This document shows, piece after piece, positions 7,916-15,285 of a stretch of 64,000 nt of DNA. A program made the translations under genes and the position numbers. The first letter of the stretch is position 1; every line of letters begins with the position of its first letter. Location of the stretch: NCBI RefSeq assembly GCF_024508335.1, contig NZ_CP101988.1, forward strand, positions 682,001 to 746,000, given 5' to 3'. This DNA is from Cellulomonas chengniuliangii. GTDB taxonomy: Bacteria > Actinomycetota > Actinomycetes > Actinomycetales > Cellulomonadaceae. The notes beneath the pieces were generated by a model, which was not told the origin of the DNA, searched no databases, and was given only the letters and a program-made list of their open reading frames with translations.

Positions 7916-9094
7916 ATGCTCCGCTCGCTCTTCTCCGGCATCAGCGGTCTGCGCAGTCACCAGACCATGCTCGACGTGACCGGCAACAACATCGCGAATG
8001 TCAACACCACCGGGTTCAAGTCCTCCCAGGTCCAGTTCCAGGACACCCTCAGCCAGGTGCTCCAGAACGGCGGCGGCGCCCAGGACGGCACCGGCGGCAC
8101 CAACCCCGCGCAGGTGGGCCTCGGCGTGCGCGTCGCGGGCATCACGACCAACTTCACGCAGGGCGCCTCGCAGTCCACCGGGCGCTCGACCGACATGATG
8201 ATCCAGGGCGACGGGTTCTTCGTGGTCCGCAAGGGTCCCGAGACCTTCTACACGCGCGCCGGCAGCTTCGACTTCGACGCCACCGGCCAGATGGTGCTGC
8301 CGGGCGAGGGCGCCATCGTGCAGGGCTGGGCGGCCGTGAACGGCGTCATCGACACGAACAGCCCGCTGGTGGACCTCAAGGTCCCGGCTGGCACCGTGAT
8401 GGCCGCGGTGCAGACCACCCAGGCGAGCTTCGTGGGCAACCTGCCCGCCGACGCCGCGGACGGCACCGTGCTGCACCGCACCATCTCGGCCTACGACTCC
8501 ACGGGCGTCGAGCGCGAGATCGAGCTCACCTTCACGCGATCGGCCACCGGCTGGTCGCTGGCCGCCACCGACGGGACCGCCACGGTGGCTCCCGGCGCGC
8601 TGACCTTCAACGCGGACGGCTCGCTGGCCACGCCCACCACCTTCGCGATCGGCGGGGTGGACGTGGACCTTTCGACCATCACCGGCTTCGCCGGCATCGA
8701 GACGCTCAAGGCGGGCGCGCAGGACGGCCAGGCCGCCGGCACCCTGCTCTCGTTCGCGCTGGGCGCCGACGGCACCATCACGGGGTCGTTCAGCAACGGG
8801 CTCAAGCAGGCCATCGGCCGGATCGCGCTGGGCGGGTTCACGAACCCGGCCGGCCTGGAGAAGGCGGGCGGCTCGCTGTTCCGCACCGGGGTCAACTCCG
8901 GCCCCGCGCAGGTCGGCACGGCCGGCACCGGCGGGCGGGGCGGCCTGGCGGGCGGCTCCCTCGAGATGTCCAATGTGGACCTCTCGAGCGAGTTCACGTC
9001 GCTGATCATCGCCCAGCGCGGCTTCCAGGCGAACTCCCGCGTGATCACCACGTCGGACGAGGTGCTGCAGGAGCTCGTCAACCTCAAGCGCTGA
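7916..9094 (+). CDS. flgE: Flagellar hook protein FlgE
   Basis: This 392-residue protein begins MLRSLFSGISGLRSHQ and contains NNIANVNTTGFKSS, the N-terminal rod/hook signature that forms the D0 domain. The central part is the FlgE D1/D2 beta region. The C-terminus (NVDLSSEFTSLIIAQRGFQ, ending VLQELVNLKR) is the matching D0 helix. FlgE polymerises into the hook joining rod and filament. GAAGGGAA just upstream serves as the ribosome site. The gene closes this transcription block: a 12-bp perfect hairpin follows at 9111-9144. Confidence 0.97.
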   Translation: MLRSLFSGISGLRSHQTMLDVTGNNIANVNTTGFKSSQVQFQDTLSQVLQNGGGAQDGTGGTNPAQVGLGVRVAGITTNFTQGASQSTGRSTDMMIQGDGFFVVRKGPETFYTRAGSFDFDATGQMVLPGEGAIVQGWAAVNGVIDTNSPLVDLKVPAGTVMAAVQTTQASFVGNLPADAADGTVLHRTISAYDSTGVEREIELTFTRSATGWSLAATDGTATVAPGALTFNADGSLATPTTFAIGGVDVDLSTITGFAGIETLKAGAQDGQAAGTLLSFALGADGTITGSFSNGLKQAIGRIALGGFTNPAGLEKAGGSLFRTGVNSGPAQVGTAGTGGRGGLAGGSLEMSNVDLSSEFTSLIIAQRGFQANSRVITTSDEVLQELVNLKR

Positions 9095-9110
9095 CCTCCT
9101 CTCGGGGGAT

Positions 9111-9144
9111 GACCGGGCCGTGTGCCGACCACCACGGCCCGGTC
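9111..9144 (+). terminator. GC hairpin after flgE (12-bp perfect stem)
   Basis: GACCGGGCCGTG (9111-9122) pairs perfectly with CACGGCCCGGTC (9133-9144) across a 10-base loop. There is no T-tract, as is common for actinobacterial terminators. It separates the fliE-flgE block from the flbD-motAB block. Confidence 0.75.
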
Positions 9145-9156
9145 GCCTCCGGAAGC

Positions 9157-9184
9157 CTCATATCCGCCGAAGAGCGGCCGATCA
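9157..9184 (+). promoter_or_regulatory. FliA/WhiG-type promoter P1 (CTCA-N16-GCCGATCA) for flbD-motAB-fliL
   Basis: CTCA at 9157-9160 and GCCGATCA at 9177-9184 are separated by 16 bases. The -10 matches the sigma-28 consensus GCCGATAA. The same element with identical spacing occurs upstream of five other transcription units in this window. The predicted leader to flbD GTG 9241 is about 50 bases. Confidence 0.8.
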
Positions 9185-9240
9185 GAACAGCACAGGGCCC
9201 ACGGATGGGCTCGTCGGACTGAACCAGGGACGGAACAGCT

Positions 9241-9537
9241 GTGATCGTCGTGACGCGCCTCAACGGGCACCAGTTCGGGGTGAACCCCGACCTGCTCCAA
9301 CGCATCGACAGCGCCCCTGACACGATCCTCACGCTCATCGACGGGTCCAAGTACATCGTGGAGGAGTCGATGACCGAGGTCATCGCCCTCATCCACGAGC
9401 ACCGAGCCCAACTCTTGGCACGCGCGCAGGAGATCCAGACGTCGCCCAGGGCGACAGTCGAGCTCGTCCGGGACGAGGAGTCCAAGGACGACGCCCCCCT
9501 TGCGCACCCTGTGCCCCTTCGACCCAGGAGTCGCTGA
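9241..9537 (+). CDS. flbD: FlbD/SwrD-family flagellar protein
   Basis: This 98-residue protein has the conserved N-terminal core of the small FlbD family: VTRLNGHQFGVNPDLLQRI and TLIDGSKYIVEESMTEVI. This is the Gram-positive flagellar FlbD (SwrD in Bacillus), not the Caulobacter response regulator. SwrD in Bacillus increases motor power and is found beside motor genes, which fits the ATGA overlap with motA here. The C-terminal 30 residues are charged and poorly conserved. The start is GTG 9241, downstream of a sigma-28-like promoter. It is first in the flbD-motA-motB-fliL unit. Confidence 0.9.
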   Translation: MIVVTRLNGHQFGVNPDLLQRIDSAPDTILTLIDGSKYIVEESMTEVIALIHEHRAQLLARAQEIQTSPRATVELVRDEESKDDAPLAHPVPLRPRSR

Positions 9538-10304
9538 TGGACCCCGCCGGAATCATCGGGATCGTCGTCGTCTTCGGCGCCATCTTCGGTGCGCTGCTGA
9601 TCGAGGGCGCCGACCCGATGTCCATTTTCCTTCCCGCGCCGCTCATGCTGGTGTGGATCGGCACCATCGGCGTGGGCATCGCCGGGCACACCGTCAAGGA
9701 CGTGCTCGCCTCGTACGCGGCGGTGCCGCGGGCGTTCCGCGCGAAGGCCGCCGACCCGGGCGCGATGGTCGACACCGTGGTGAACCTCGCGGACCGCGCC
9801 CGTCGCGAGGGCCTGCTGGCCCTGGAGGACGCCGCGAAGGACATCGACGACCCGTTCCTGCGCTCCGGGCTGCAGGCGGCGATCGACGGCACGGACCCAG
9901 AGGACCTGCGGATCATCCTCGAGGACAAGATCGCCACGAAGCGGACCCAGGACCGGGTGCACGCCAAGTTCTTCCAGGACATGGGCGGCTACGCGCCCAC
10001 CATCGGCATCATCGGCACGGTCATCTCGCTGGTCCACGTGCTCGAGAACCTGGCCGATCCCGCGTCGCTGGGCCACTCGATCGCGGCGGCCTTCGTCGCG
10101 ACCCTGTGGGGGATCCTCTCCGCCAACGCGGTGTGGCTGCCCATCGGCACGCGCATCCGCCGGCTCTCCGACCTGGAGTGCCTGCAGATGGAGGTCACCC
10201 TCGAGGGCCTGCTGGCGGTGCAGGCCGGCGCGAACCCGCGCCTGGTCGGCGAGCGCCTCCGCAGCCTCGTGCCCGCGTCGCCCGCCGCCAAGGCCGCGGC
10301 GTGA
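9537..10304 (+). CDS. motA: Flagellar stator protein MotA
   Basis: MotA forms the pentameric part of the stator proton channel. The 255-residue protein has two N-terminal membrane helices (about 4-22 and 31-51), a cytoplasmic region with VNLADRARREGLLALE (the conserved MotA RxxGLLALE motif), and two C-terminal helices. The pattern FFQDMGGYAPTIGIIGTVISL is typical of MotA/TolQ proteins. AGGAG at 9526-9530 precedes the ATG, which overlaps the flbD stop. The stop overlaps the GTG of motB, as expected for a co-translated stator pair. Confidence 0.96.
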   Translation: MDPAGIIGIVVVFGAIFGALLIEGADPMSIFLPAPLMLVWIGTIGVGIAGHTVKDVLASYAAVPRAFRAKAADPGAMVDTVVNLADRARREGLLALEDAAKDIDDPFLRSGLQAAIDGTDPEDLRIILEDKIATKRTQDRVHAKFFQDMGGYAPTIGIIGTVISLVHVLENLADPASLGHSIAAAFVATLWGILSANAVWLPIGTRIRRLSDLECLQMEVTLEGLLAVQAGANPRLVGERLRSLVPASPAAKAAA

Positions 10305-11203
10305 GCTCGGCGCGCGGCCGTGGCGGGCGCCGGCGCTCGTCAGGCCACGAGGAGGAGCACTCCAACCACGAGCGCTGGTTGATCAGCTACTCCGACATGA
10401 TCACCGTGCTGATGGCGCTGTTCATCGTGCTGTTCGCGATCAGCCAGGTCGACCAGCAGAAGTACGTGGCGCTGCGCGACTCCCTGGCCGCCGGCTTCAA
10501 CACGAACGCGGCGCCGTCTGTGCTCGACGGCAGCAACGGCACGCTCGACGGCGGCAGCGTGGACCCGCAGGCGGCGCCCGCGACCAGCACCGGCGGGATG
10601 GTCGACGCGGACGCAGGGCTTGGCACGCAGGGCGCCAACCCGTCGAGCGTCCCCGCGGAGACGGTCGACCCCGTGCTGCTCGAGGCGGCGCGCCGCGAGG
10701 CCGCCCACCTCGAGGGGGTCCGAGCCCAGCTCGCGGGCTTGCTGCAGGCGAACGGCCTGAGCGACGCGGTGCGGTTCCGCATCGACGAGCGAGGCCTCGT
10801 CATGGGCCTGGTCGCCGACGACGTGTTCTTCGCCGCGGCCAGCGCGGTCCTGACCCCGACCGCCCGCCAGGTGCTGGACGTGTCGGGCCCCACCCTCGTC
10901 TCGCTGGCCGAGTCCATCTCGGTCGAGGGGCACGCCAACACGATCCCGGTCTCGGGCCGGTATCCCACGAACTGGGAGCTGTCCTCGGACCGTGCGACGC
11001 AGGTGCTGCGGCACCTGGTCGAGGTCGACGGCGTCGCGCCGCAGCGCATCATGGCGGTCGGCTACGGCGACGCCCGACCGCTCGTCGACGGCCCGGGCGA
11101 GGACGCGATCGTCGCGAACCGCCGAGTCGACCTCGTCATCCTCAGCAGCGCGCCGGAAGCCGTGCGTGTGCTGGTTCCCACCCTGACCGGGACGGAGGGC
11201 TAG
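10301..11203 (+). CDS. motB: Flagellar stator protein MotB
   Basis: MotB anchors the stator to peptidoglycan and supplies the proton-carrying Asp. The 300-residue protein starts at GTG 10301 (GTGA overlap with motA). The N-terminus has a basic tail, then WLISYSDMITVLMALFIVLFA. The Asp in SYSDM is the conserved ion-binding residue of the single membrane helix. The C-terminal OmpA-like peptidoglycan-binding domain (about residues 165-285) shows SVEGHANTIPVS, SSDRATQVLRHL and IMAVGYGDARPL. An acidic/Ser/Ala linker of about 90 residues separates the two parts. Confidence 0.96.
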   Translation: MSSARGRGGRRRSSGHEEEHSNHERWLISYSDMITVLMALFIVLFAISQVDQQKYVALRDSLAAGFNTNAAPSVLDGSNGTLDGGSVDPQAAPATSTGGMVDADAGLGTQGANPSSVPAETVDPVLLEAARREAAHLEGVRAQLAGLLQANGLSDAVRFRIDERGLVMGLVADDVFFAAASAVLTPTARQVLDVSGPTLVSLAESISVEGHANTIPVSGRYPTNWELSSDRATQVLRHLVEVDGVAPQRIMAVGYGDARPLVDGPGEDAIVANRRVDLVILSSAPEAVRVLVPTLTGTEG

Positions 11204-11207
11204 ACCC

Positions 11208-11723
11208 ATGCCCATCGAGCAACGAGTCATCTCCAGCAGCAAGATCGGGGCGAAGAACGCCCAGCCCGCGGCAGGGCTCAAGCCTGCCGAGGAGCCCCCG
11301 GCGAAGGGGAAGGGCAAGCGCGTCAAGCTGCTCGTCCTCGGCGCGGTGCTCCTCGTCGTGCTGGGCGCGGCCGCCGCCTACCTGGGCGGGGTGTTCGATC
11401 GGGGGGCCGCCGCCGAGCCGTCGGCTCCGCCGCCGCCGACGCCCGGCGAGGTGCTGGCGGTCGAGCCGGTGAGCCTCAACCTGGCGGGTGGGCACTACCT
11501 GCGTATCGGGCTGGGCCTGCAGCTCACCACGGACGTCCACGAGGCGCCCGACCCGTCGAAGGCGGTGGACGTCGCGATCGCCCTGTTCTCCGGGCGCTCG
11601 ATGGAGGAGGTCTCCGACCCGGCGACCCGGGACGCGCTCAAGGCGCAGCTCGCCGAGCAGCTCGTCGAGGTCTACGAGGGCGAGGTGATGGACGTCTACC
11701 TGACCAACTTCGTGACGCAGTAG
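11208..11723 (+). CDS. fliL: Flagellar basal body-associated protein FliL
   Basis: FliL is a single-pass membrane protein that surrounds and supports the stator. The 171-residue protein has a 34-residue basic cytoplasmic tail, one membrane helix (KLLVLGAVLLVVLGAAAAYLG, about residues 37-57), a Pro/Ala linker and the extracytoplasmic FliL domain (LAVEPVSLNLAGGHYLRIGLGLQ). It ends in the family-typical YEGEVMDVYLTNFVTQ. It lies four bases after motB and ends the motor unit, before a 150-base gap carrying hairpins and the fliM promoter. Confidence 0.93.
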   Translation: MPIEQRVISSSKIGAKNAQPAAGLKPAEEPPAKGKGKRVKLLVLGAVLLVVLGAAAAYLGGVFDRGAAAEPSAPPPPTPGEVLAVEPVSLNLAGGHYLRIGLGLQLTTDVHEAPDPSKAVDVAIALFSGRSMEEVSDPATRDALKAQLAEQLVEVYEGEVMDVYLTNFVTQ

Positions 11724-11735
11724 TGCCAGCACGGC

Positions 11736-11777
11736 CCGGCTGCGAGCCGGTGAAGTCGGGGCGCCATGGAGGGCGCC
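11736..11777 (+). terminator. Two short GC hairpins after fliL
   Basis: CCGGCT/AGCCGG (11736-11741 and 11745-11750, 3-base loop) and GGCGCC/GGCGCC (11760-11765 and 11772-11777, 6-base loop) occupy the gap after fliL. They are candidate weak terminators ahead of the fliM promoter. Each stem is only 6 bp, so function is uncertain. Confidence 0.4.
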
Positions 11778-11841
11778 GTACCGCTCCGCCCACGAGGCGG
11801 CCCATGAGGGGCCAGGTCGGAGAACCCGCGCGCATCGCTTG

Positions 11842-11869
11842 CTCATGAATGCGCGCAGTCCGCCGATGG
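11842..11869 (+). promoter_or_regulatory. FliA/WhiG-type promoter P2 (CTCA-N16-GCCGATGG) for fliM onward
   Basis: CTCA at 11842-11845 and GCCGATGG at 11862-11869, 16-base spacer. Only seven bases separate the -10 from the fliM GTG at 11877, so transcription from it would start at or next to the start codon and give a leaderless mRNA. Confidence 0.75.
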
Positions 11870-11876
11870 GTCGTGC

Positions 11877-12821
11877 GTGACAGTAGACGAGACCCTGCAC
11901 GCGCCCGCTCGCGCCGCGACGCGCCGCGCTCGACTGCAGGAGCCGGAGGCCTACGACTTCCGGCGTCCGATGACCATGGCCCGTGAGCACGCCCGGGTGC
12001 TGGAGATGGCGTTCGAGACGTTCGCCCGCCAGTGGGGCAACCAGTTGAGCGCGCGGCTGCGCGTGAGCGCCCAGGTGACGTTCGACGGCCTGGACCTGTG
12101 CTCGTACGACGAGTACGTGCGGGCTCTTCCCACCACCACAGCGATGGTGCTGTGCACGGTGGAGCAGTCCCGGCAGACGGCGGTGGTGCAGATCCCCGTG
12201 GGTGTGCTCATGGTGTGGGTCGACTACTTGCTCGGCGGCGCGGGCAAGGGCGACGAGCGGGAGGGCCGCGAGCTCACCGAGATCGAGATGGTGTTGGTGC
12301 GCGAGCTCCTGCAGCTCGCGCTCGGCGACCTCGGCTACGCGTTCGCAGGGCTGATGCCGCTCGACGTGAGTGTGCGGTCGGTGCAGTACAACCCCCAGTT
12401 CGTGCAGGCCGTGGGAGCCACGGACCCGGTGCTGAAGGCGTCGTTCACGCTGCGCTCCGGCGAGCGCGAGGACCACGCGACGCTGATGTTCCCCGCGGAC
12501 CTGCTCCTGGCGGGGCTGCTGAAGGGGGACGGCACGGACACCCGCTCCGCCGAGGAGAGCCGGGCCCTGGCCGTCGCGCTCGAGGACCTCGAGCTCGCCG
12601 TGCAGCACGTCCCCGTCGAGGTCGCCGTGCGCTTCACGCCGAAGACGGTGCGCCCCCAGGAGGTCCTGGCCTTCGCGGTGGGCGACGTCCTGCCCTTGGA
12701 ACATCCCTCGTCGCGTCCGCTGGACGTGGTCGTCGACGGGGTCGTGCTCGCCCGAGCCGCCGCCGGGAACAACGGTTCCCGGCTCGCCTGCATGGTCGTC
12801 GATGTCGAGGAGAACCTCTGA
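11877..12821 (+). CDS. fliM: Flagellar motor switch protein FliM (N-terminal CheY-binding motif not recognisable)
   Basis: FliM is the C-ring protein joining FliG to FliN and, in most bacteria, binding CheY-P. The 314-residue protein has the FliM middle domain beginning at YDFRRP (about residue 26), the switch segment VDYLLGGAGKG and MVLVRELLQLALGDL, and a C-terminal SpoA-like domain. The usual N-terminal LSQxEIDALL motif is not seen. The first 25 residues (MTVDETLHAPARAATRRARL) are basic. There is no earlier in-frame ATG, GTG or TTG, so GTG 11877 is the most upstream start. No Shine-Dalgarno is present, and the sigma-28-like promoter P2 ends seven bases before it. The stop overlaps fliN. Confidence 0.93.
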   Translation: MTVDETLHAPARAATRRARLQEPEAYDFRRPMTMAREHARVLEMAFETFARQWGNQLSARLRVSAQVTFDGLDLCSYDEYVRALPTTTAMVLCTVEQSRQTAVVQIPVGVLMVWVDYLLGGAGKGDEREGRELTEIEMVLVRELLQLALGDLGYAFAGLMPLDVSVRSVQYNPQFVQAVGATDPVLKASFTLRSGEREDHATLMFPADLLLAGLLKGDGTDTRSAEESRALAVALEDLELAVQHVPVEVAVRFTPKTVRPQEVLAFAVGDVLPLEHPSSRPLDVVVDGVVLARAAAGNNGSRLACMVVDVEENL

Positions 12822-13543
12822 TGAACCCCACCCCCCCGCTCACCGCCGGCACGCTGACGGCGGCCGCGCTCGACGCGGCGGCAGCGGTGGCCCGCCTGCT
12901 GCCCTCGACCACGCCGCTCACCGCGACGCCCGCCGAGCCCGGCGCGCTGCCCGCGCCCGACGAGGTCGCCGTGGTGGCGTCCTTCGTCGGGTCGGCGAGC
13001 GCCGACCTGGTGATCATCGCGGAGGAGGCGGTGCGCGAGGCGCTGCTCGCCGCGGCGGACGCCGGCTCGCCGGTGGCCCTGGCGGACGCTCTGCGCCCGG
13101 CGCTCGAGGCAGCCTGCGCCGAGCTCGGCGCAGGCGTGCTCGACGCTGCGACGACGGCCACCGCCGGCGAGGCCGTGGCCTCCGACGCGCACCTGTTCGC
13201 CCTGACGCACGACGGCGTCACGCGCGCCTGGTTCGCGCTGCGGATCCGCGCCGAGCCGGTGCCGGCCCGTGAGGCCGGCATCCCGACGCAGCGCGCAGGG
13301 CTGCACGTCCTCTACGACGTGGAGATGACGCTCACCGCCGAGCTGGGCCGCACCCGCCTGCCGGTGCGGCAGGTGCTCGAGCTGACGCCCGGCGCCGTGC
13401 TCGAGCTCGACCGGACGGCGGGGAGCCCGGCGGACGTCATGGTCAACGGCCGGCTGATCGCCCGCGGCGAGGTCGTCGTGGTCGACGAGGAGTACGGCAT
13501 CCGCATCACGCAGATCGTGGCGGGATCGGACGGCATCGCCTGA
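12821..13543 (+). CDS. fliN: Flagellar motor switch protein FliN, long form with extra N-terminal domain
   Basis: This 240-residue protein ends in a clear FliN/SpoA domain (about residues 160-236): YDVEMTLTAELGRTRLPVRQ, LTPGAVLELDRTAG and VMVNGRLIARGEVVVVDEEYG, the standard FliN signature. FliN builds the base of the C-ring. E. coli FliN is 137 residues. Here about 150 extra N-terminal residues look like a degenerate CheC/CheX-type domain, reminiscent of FliY from Bacillus, but without a visible ExxN phosphatase pair. The ATG overlaps the fliM stop; its stop overlaps fliO. Confidence 0.92.
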   Translation: MNPTPPLTAGTLTAAALDAAAAVARLLPSTTPLTATPAEPGALPAPDEVAVVASFVGSASADLVIIAEEAVREALLAAADAGSPVALADALRPALEAACAELGAGVLDAATTATAGEAVASDAHLFALTHDGVTRAWFALRIRAEPVPAREAGIPTQRAGLHVLYDVEMTLTAELGRTRLPVRQVLELTPGAVLELDRTAGSPADVMVNGRLIARGEVVVVDEEYGIRITQIVAGSDGIA

Positions 13544-14166
13544 TGGACGGGCCCGTCCTGGTGCTGCGCGTGGCGTTGGCCCTGGCATGCGTGGTGGGGC
13601 TGATCTGGCTCGCGAGCCGCAAGCTGGGCGGGGTGCAGGGCCGACGCAAGCTGACGGCCCCGGAGATGCAGGTCGTCTCCCGCCAGGTCTTCGGTCGGCA
13701 CTCGGGCGTGGCCGTGCTCGCGGTGGGCAACCGCCGCCTGCTCCTCGGGTATGGGGAGCAGCAGGTCACGATGCTCACCGAGCTCGCCCCGGTGGCCGAC
13801 ACCGCGCCGCACCCGGCCGGGCTGTCGCTGGCCGCCGGCGGCTCGGGCTCGACGCCTGGCACGGCGGGCGGCGGCTCGCTGCCCGGCTCGCGTCGTGCGA
13901 GCGCCGCGAGCGCGGCGGCCCCGCTGCTGGCCGCTGTGCCGGCCGCGCGGCCCGAGCTCGACATCGACGCCGTGCTTGCCCAGGCGCGCCTCGACGCGGT
14001 CCGCGAGCCGGCGGCGGGGGACGCCGAGCCCTCCGCCGTGCCGTCCCCGGCGCTGGACGGGCCGCACGGAACGGCCAAGGCGGGCCCACTCGACGGGTCG
14101 ATCCTGTCGCCCAGCACGTGGCGGCGCGCCATCAACGTGCTGCAGGACCGCACGGTGCGCCGATGA
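13543..14166 (+). CDS. fliO: Flagellar biosynthetic protein FliO
   Basis: This 207-residue protein has one N-terminal membrane helix (VLVLRVALALACVVGLIWLAS), then a small conserved beta domain with MQVVSRQVFGRHSGVAVLAVGNRRLLLGYGE. That matches the FliO pattern in which a short cytoplasmic domain follows the helix. FliO helps assemble the FliP pore of the export gate. The C-terminal two thirds are Ala/Gly/Pro/Ser-rich and not conserved. FliO is variable across phyla; position between fliN and fliP with 1- and 4-base overlaps supports the call. Confidence 0.87.
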   Translation: MDGPVLVLRVALALACVVGLIWLASRKLGGVQGRRKLTAPEMQVVSRQVFGRHSGVAVLAVGNRRLLLGYGEQQVTMLTELAPVADTAPHPAGLSLAAGGSGSTPGTAGGGSLPGSRRASAASAAAPLLAAVPAARPELDIDAVLAQARLDAVREPAAGDAEPSAVPSPALDGPHGTAKAGPLDGSILSPSTWRRAINVLQDRTVRR

Positions 14167-15005
14167 CCTCGACGGCGACGACCCCACGACGCGGCGTGGG
14201 GCGGCTCCTCGCCCTCGCCGCGCTGCTCTCCGGGCTCGTCGTCGTGCTGATGCTCGTCGGCGGCGGCCCCGCGCACGCTGCGCCGCTGGACCCCGTGGAC
14301 CCGACGGCGCCGACCGCGCCGGGGGCCGGCGGCGACACCATCTCGGTGTCCGTCAACGGCGTGAACGGCACCCCGAGCAGCTCGCTCGTGGTGCTGCTCG
14401 GCATCACGTTGCTGTCCGTGGCGCCGTCCCTGATGCTGATGGTGACCAGCTTCACCAAGATCCTCGTGGTGCTGTCGCTGACCCGGAACGCGCTGGGCCT
14501 GCAGGGCGTCCCGCCGAACCAGGTGCTCGCCGGGCTGGCGCTGTTCCTCAGCCTGTTCGTGATGGCGCCGGTGATCGGCGACGTCAACGAGATCGGCGTG
14601 CAGCCCTACCTGGCCGGCGAGCTGACGTTCTCGCAGGCGGTCGACGTCGGCTCGGGGCCGTTGCGGGAGTTCATGCTCGCGCACACCCGGGAGGCCGACC
14701 TGGCGCTGGTGACGCGCGCGGCGGACCAGCCCAACCCCGAGGACCCGGCGTCGGTGCCGATGCTCACGCTGATCCCGGCGTTCATGCTCTCCGAGCTGCG
14801 GGCCGCGTTCATCATCGGCTTCGTCATCTTCGTGCCGTTCCTGGTGATCGACCTGGTGGTCTCCGCGGCGCTGATGTCGATGGGCATGATGATGCTGCCG
14901 CCGATCATGGTGTCGCTGCCGTTCAAGCTCCTGCTCTTCGTGCTCGTGGACGGGTGGGGACTGATCATCACCGCCCTGATCGGCTCCTACGCGGGCGGTG
15001 GTTGA
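14163..15005 (+). CDS. fliP: Flagellar export-gate protein FliP
   Basis: FliP forms the core pore of the type III export gate. The 280-residue protein begins with a cleavable signal peptide (hydrophobic run ALAALLSGLVVVLMLVGGG, cleavage near PAHAAP), typical of FliP. It then has SFTKILVVLSLTRNALGLQ, the family hallmark with PNQVLAGLALFLSLFVMAP, and the C-terminal SMGMMMLPPIMVSLPFKLLL. ATG 14163 overlaps the fliO stop. Two bases separate its stop from the fliQ start. Confidence 0.96.
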   Translation: MTSTATTPRRGVGRLLALAALLSGLVVVLMLVGGGPAHAAPLDPVDPTAPTAPGAGGDTISVSVNGVNGTPSSSLVVLLGITLLSVAPSLMLMVTSFTKILVVLSLTRNALGLQGVPPNQVLAGLALFLSLFVMAPVIGDVNEIGVQPYLAGELTFSQAVDVGSGPLREFMLAHTREADLALVTRAADQPNPEDPASVPMLTLIPAFMLSELRAAFIIGFVIFVPFLVIDLVVSAALMSMGMMMLPPIMVSLPFKLLLFVLVDGWGLIITALIGSYAGGG

Positions 15006-15007
15006 CG

Positions 15008-15280
15008 GTGGACACGAATGCCGTCCTCGACATCGGCCTGGACGCCCTGATCCTCGCGGCGAAGCTGGCCGCCCCCGTGCTGATCACGGCGCTGGTGGTG
15101 GGCTTCGTGGTGTCGCTGCTGCAGTCGGTGACCCAGATCCAGGAGGTCACGCTCAGCTTCGTGCCGAAGGCCGTGGCCGCCGCCGTGGCGCTGCTCGTGT
15201 CCGGGCACTGGATGATCTCCGAGCTCGTCACCTTCACCCACGAGCTGTTCGACCGCATCCCCCAGCTCGTGGGGGGCTGA
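15008..15280 (+). CDS. fliQ: Flagellar export-gate protein FliQ
   Basis: This 90-residue protein with two membrane helices matches FliQ length (about 89). Recognisable segments are LKLAAPVLITALVVGFVVSL-like helix one and the diagnostic SLLQSVTQIQEVTLSFVPK loop, followed by helix two. FliQ wraps the FliP-FliR pore of the export gate. The start is taken as GTG 15008, giving MDTNAVLDIG; an in-frame TTG at 15002 would add two residues and overlap fliP. No strong ribosome site is visible, which suggests translational coupling. Confidence 0.95.
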   Translation: MDTNAVLDIGLDALILAAKLAAPVLITALVVGFVVSLLQSVTQIQEVTLSFVPKAVAAAVALLVSGHWMISELVTFTHELFDRIPQLVGG

Positions 15281-15285
15281 GGCGC

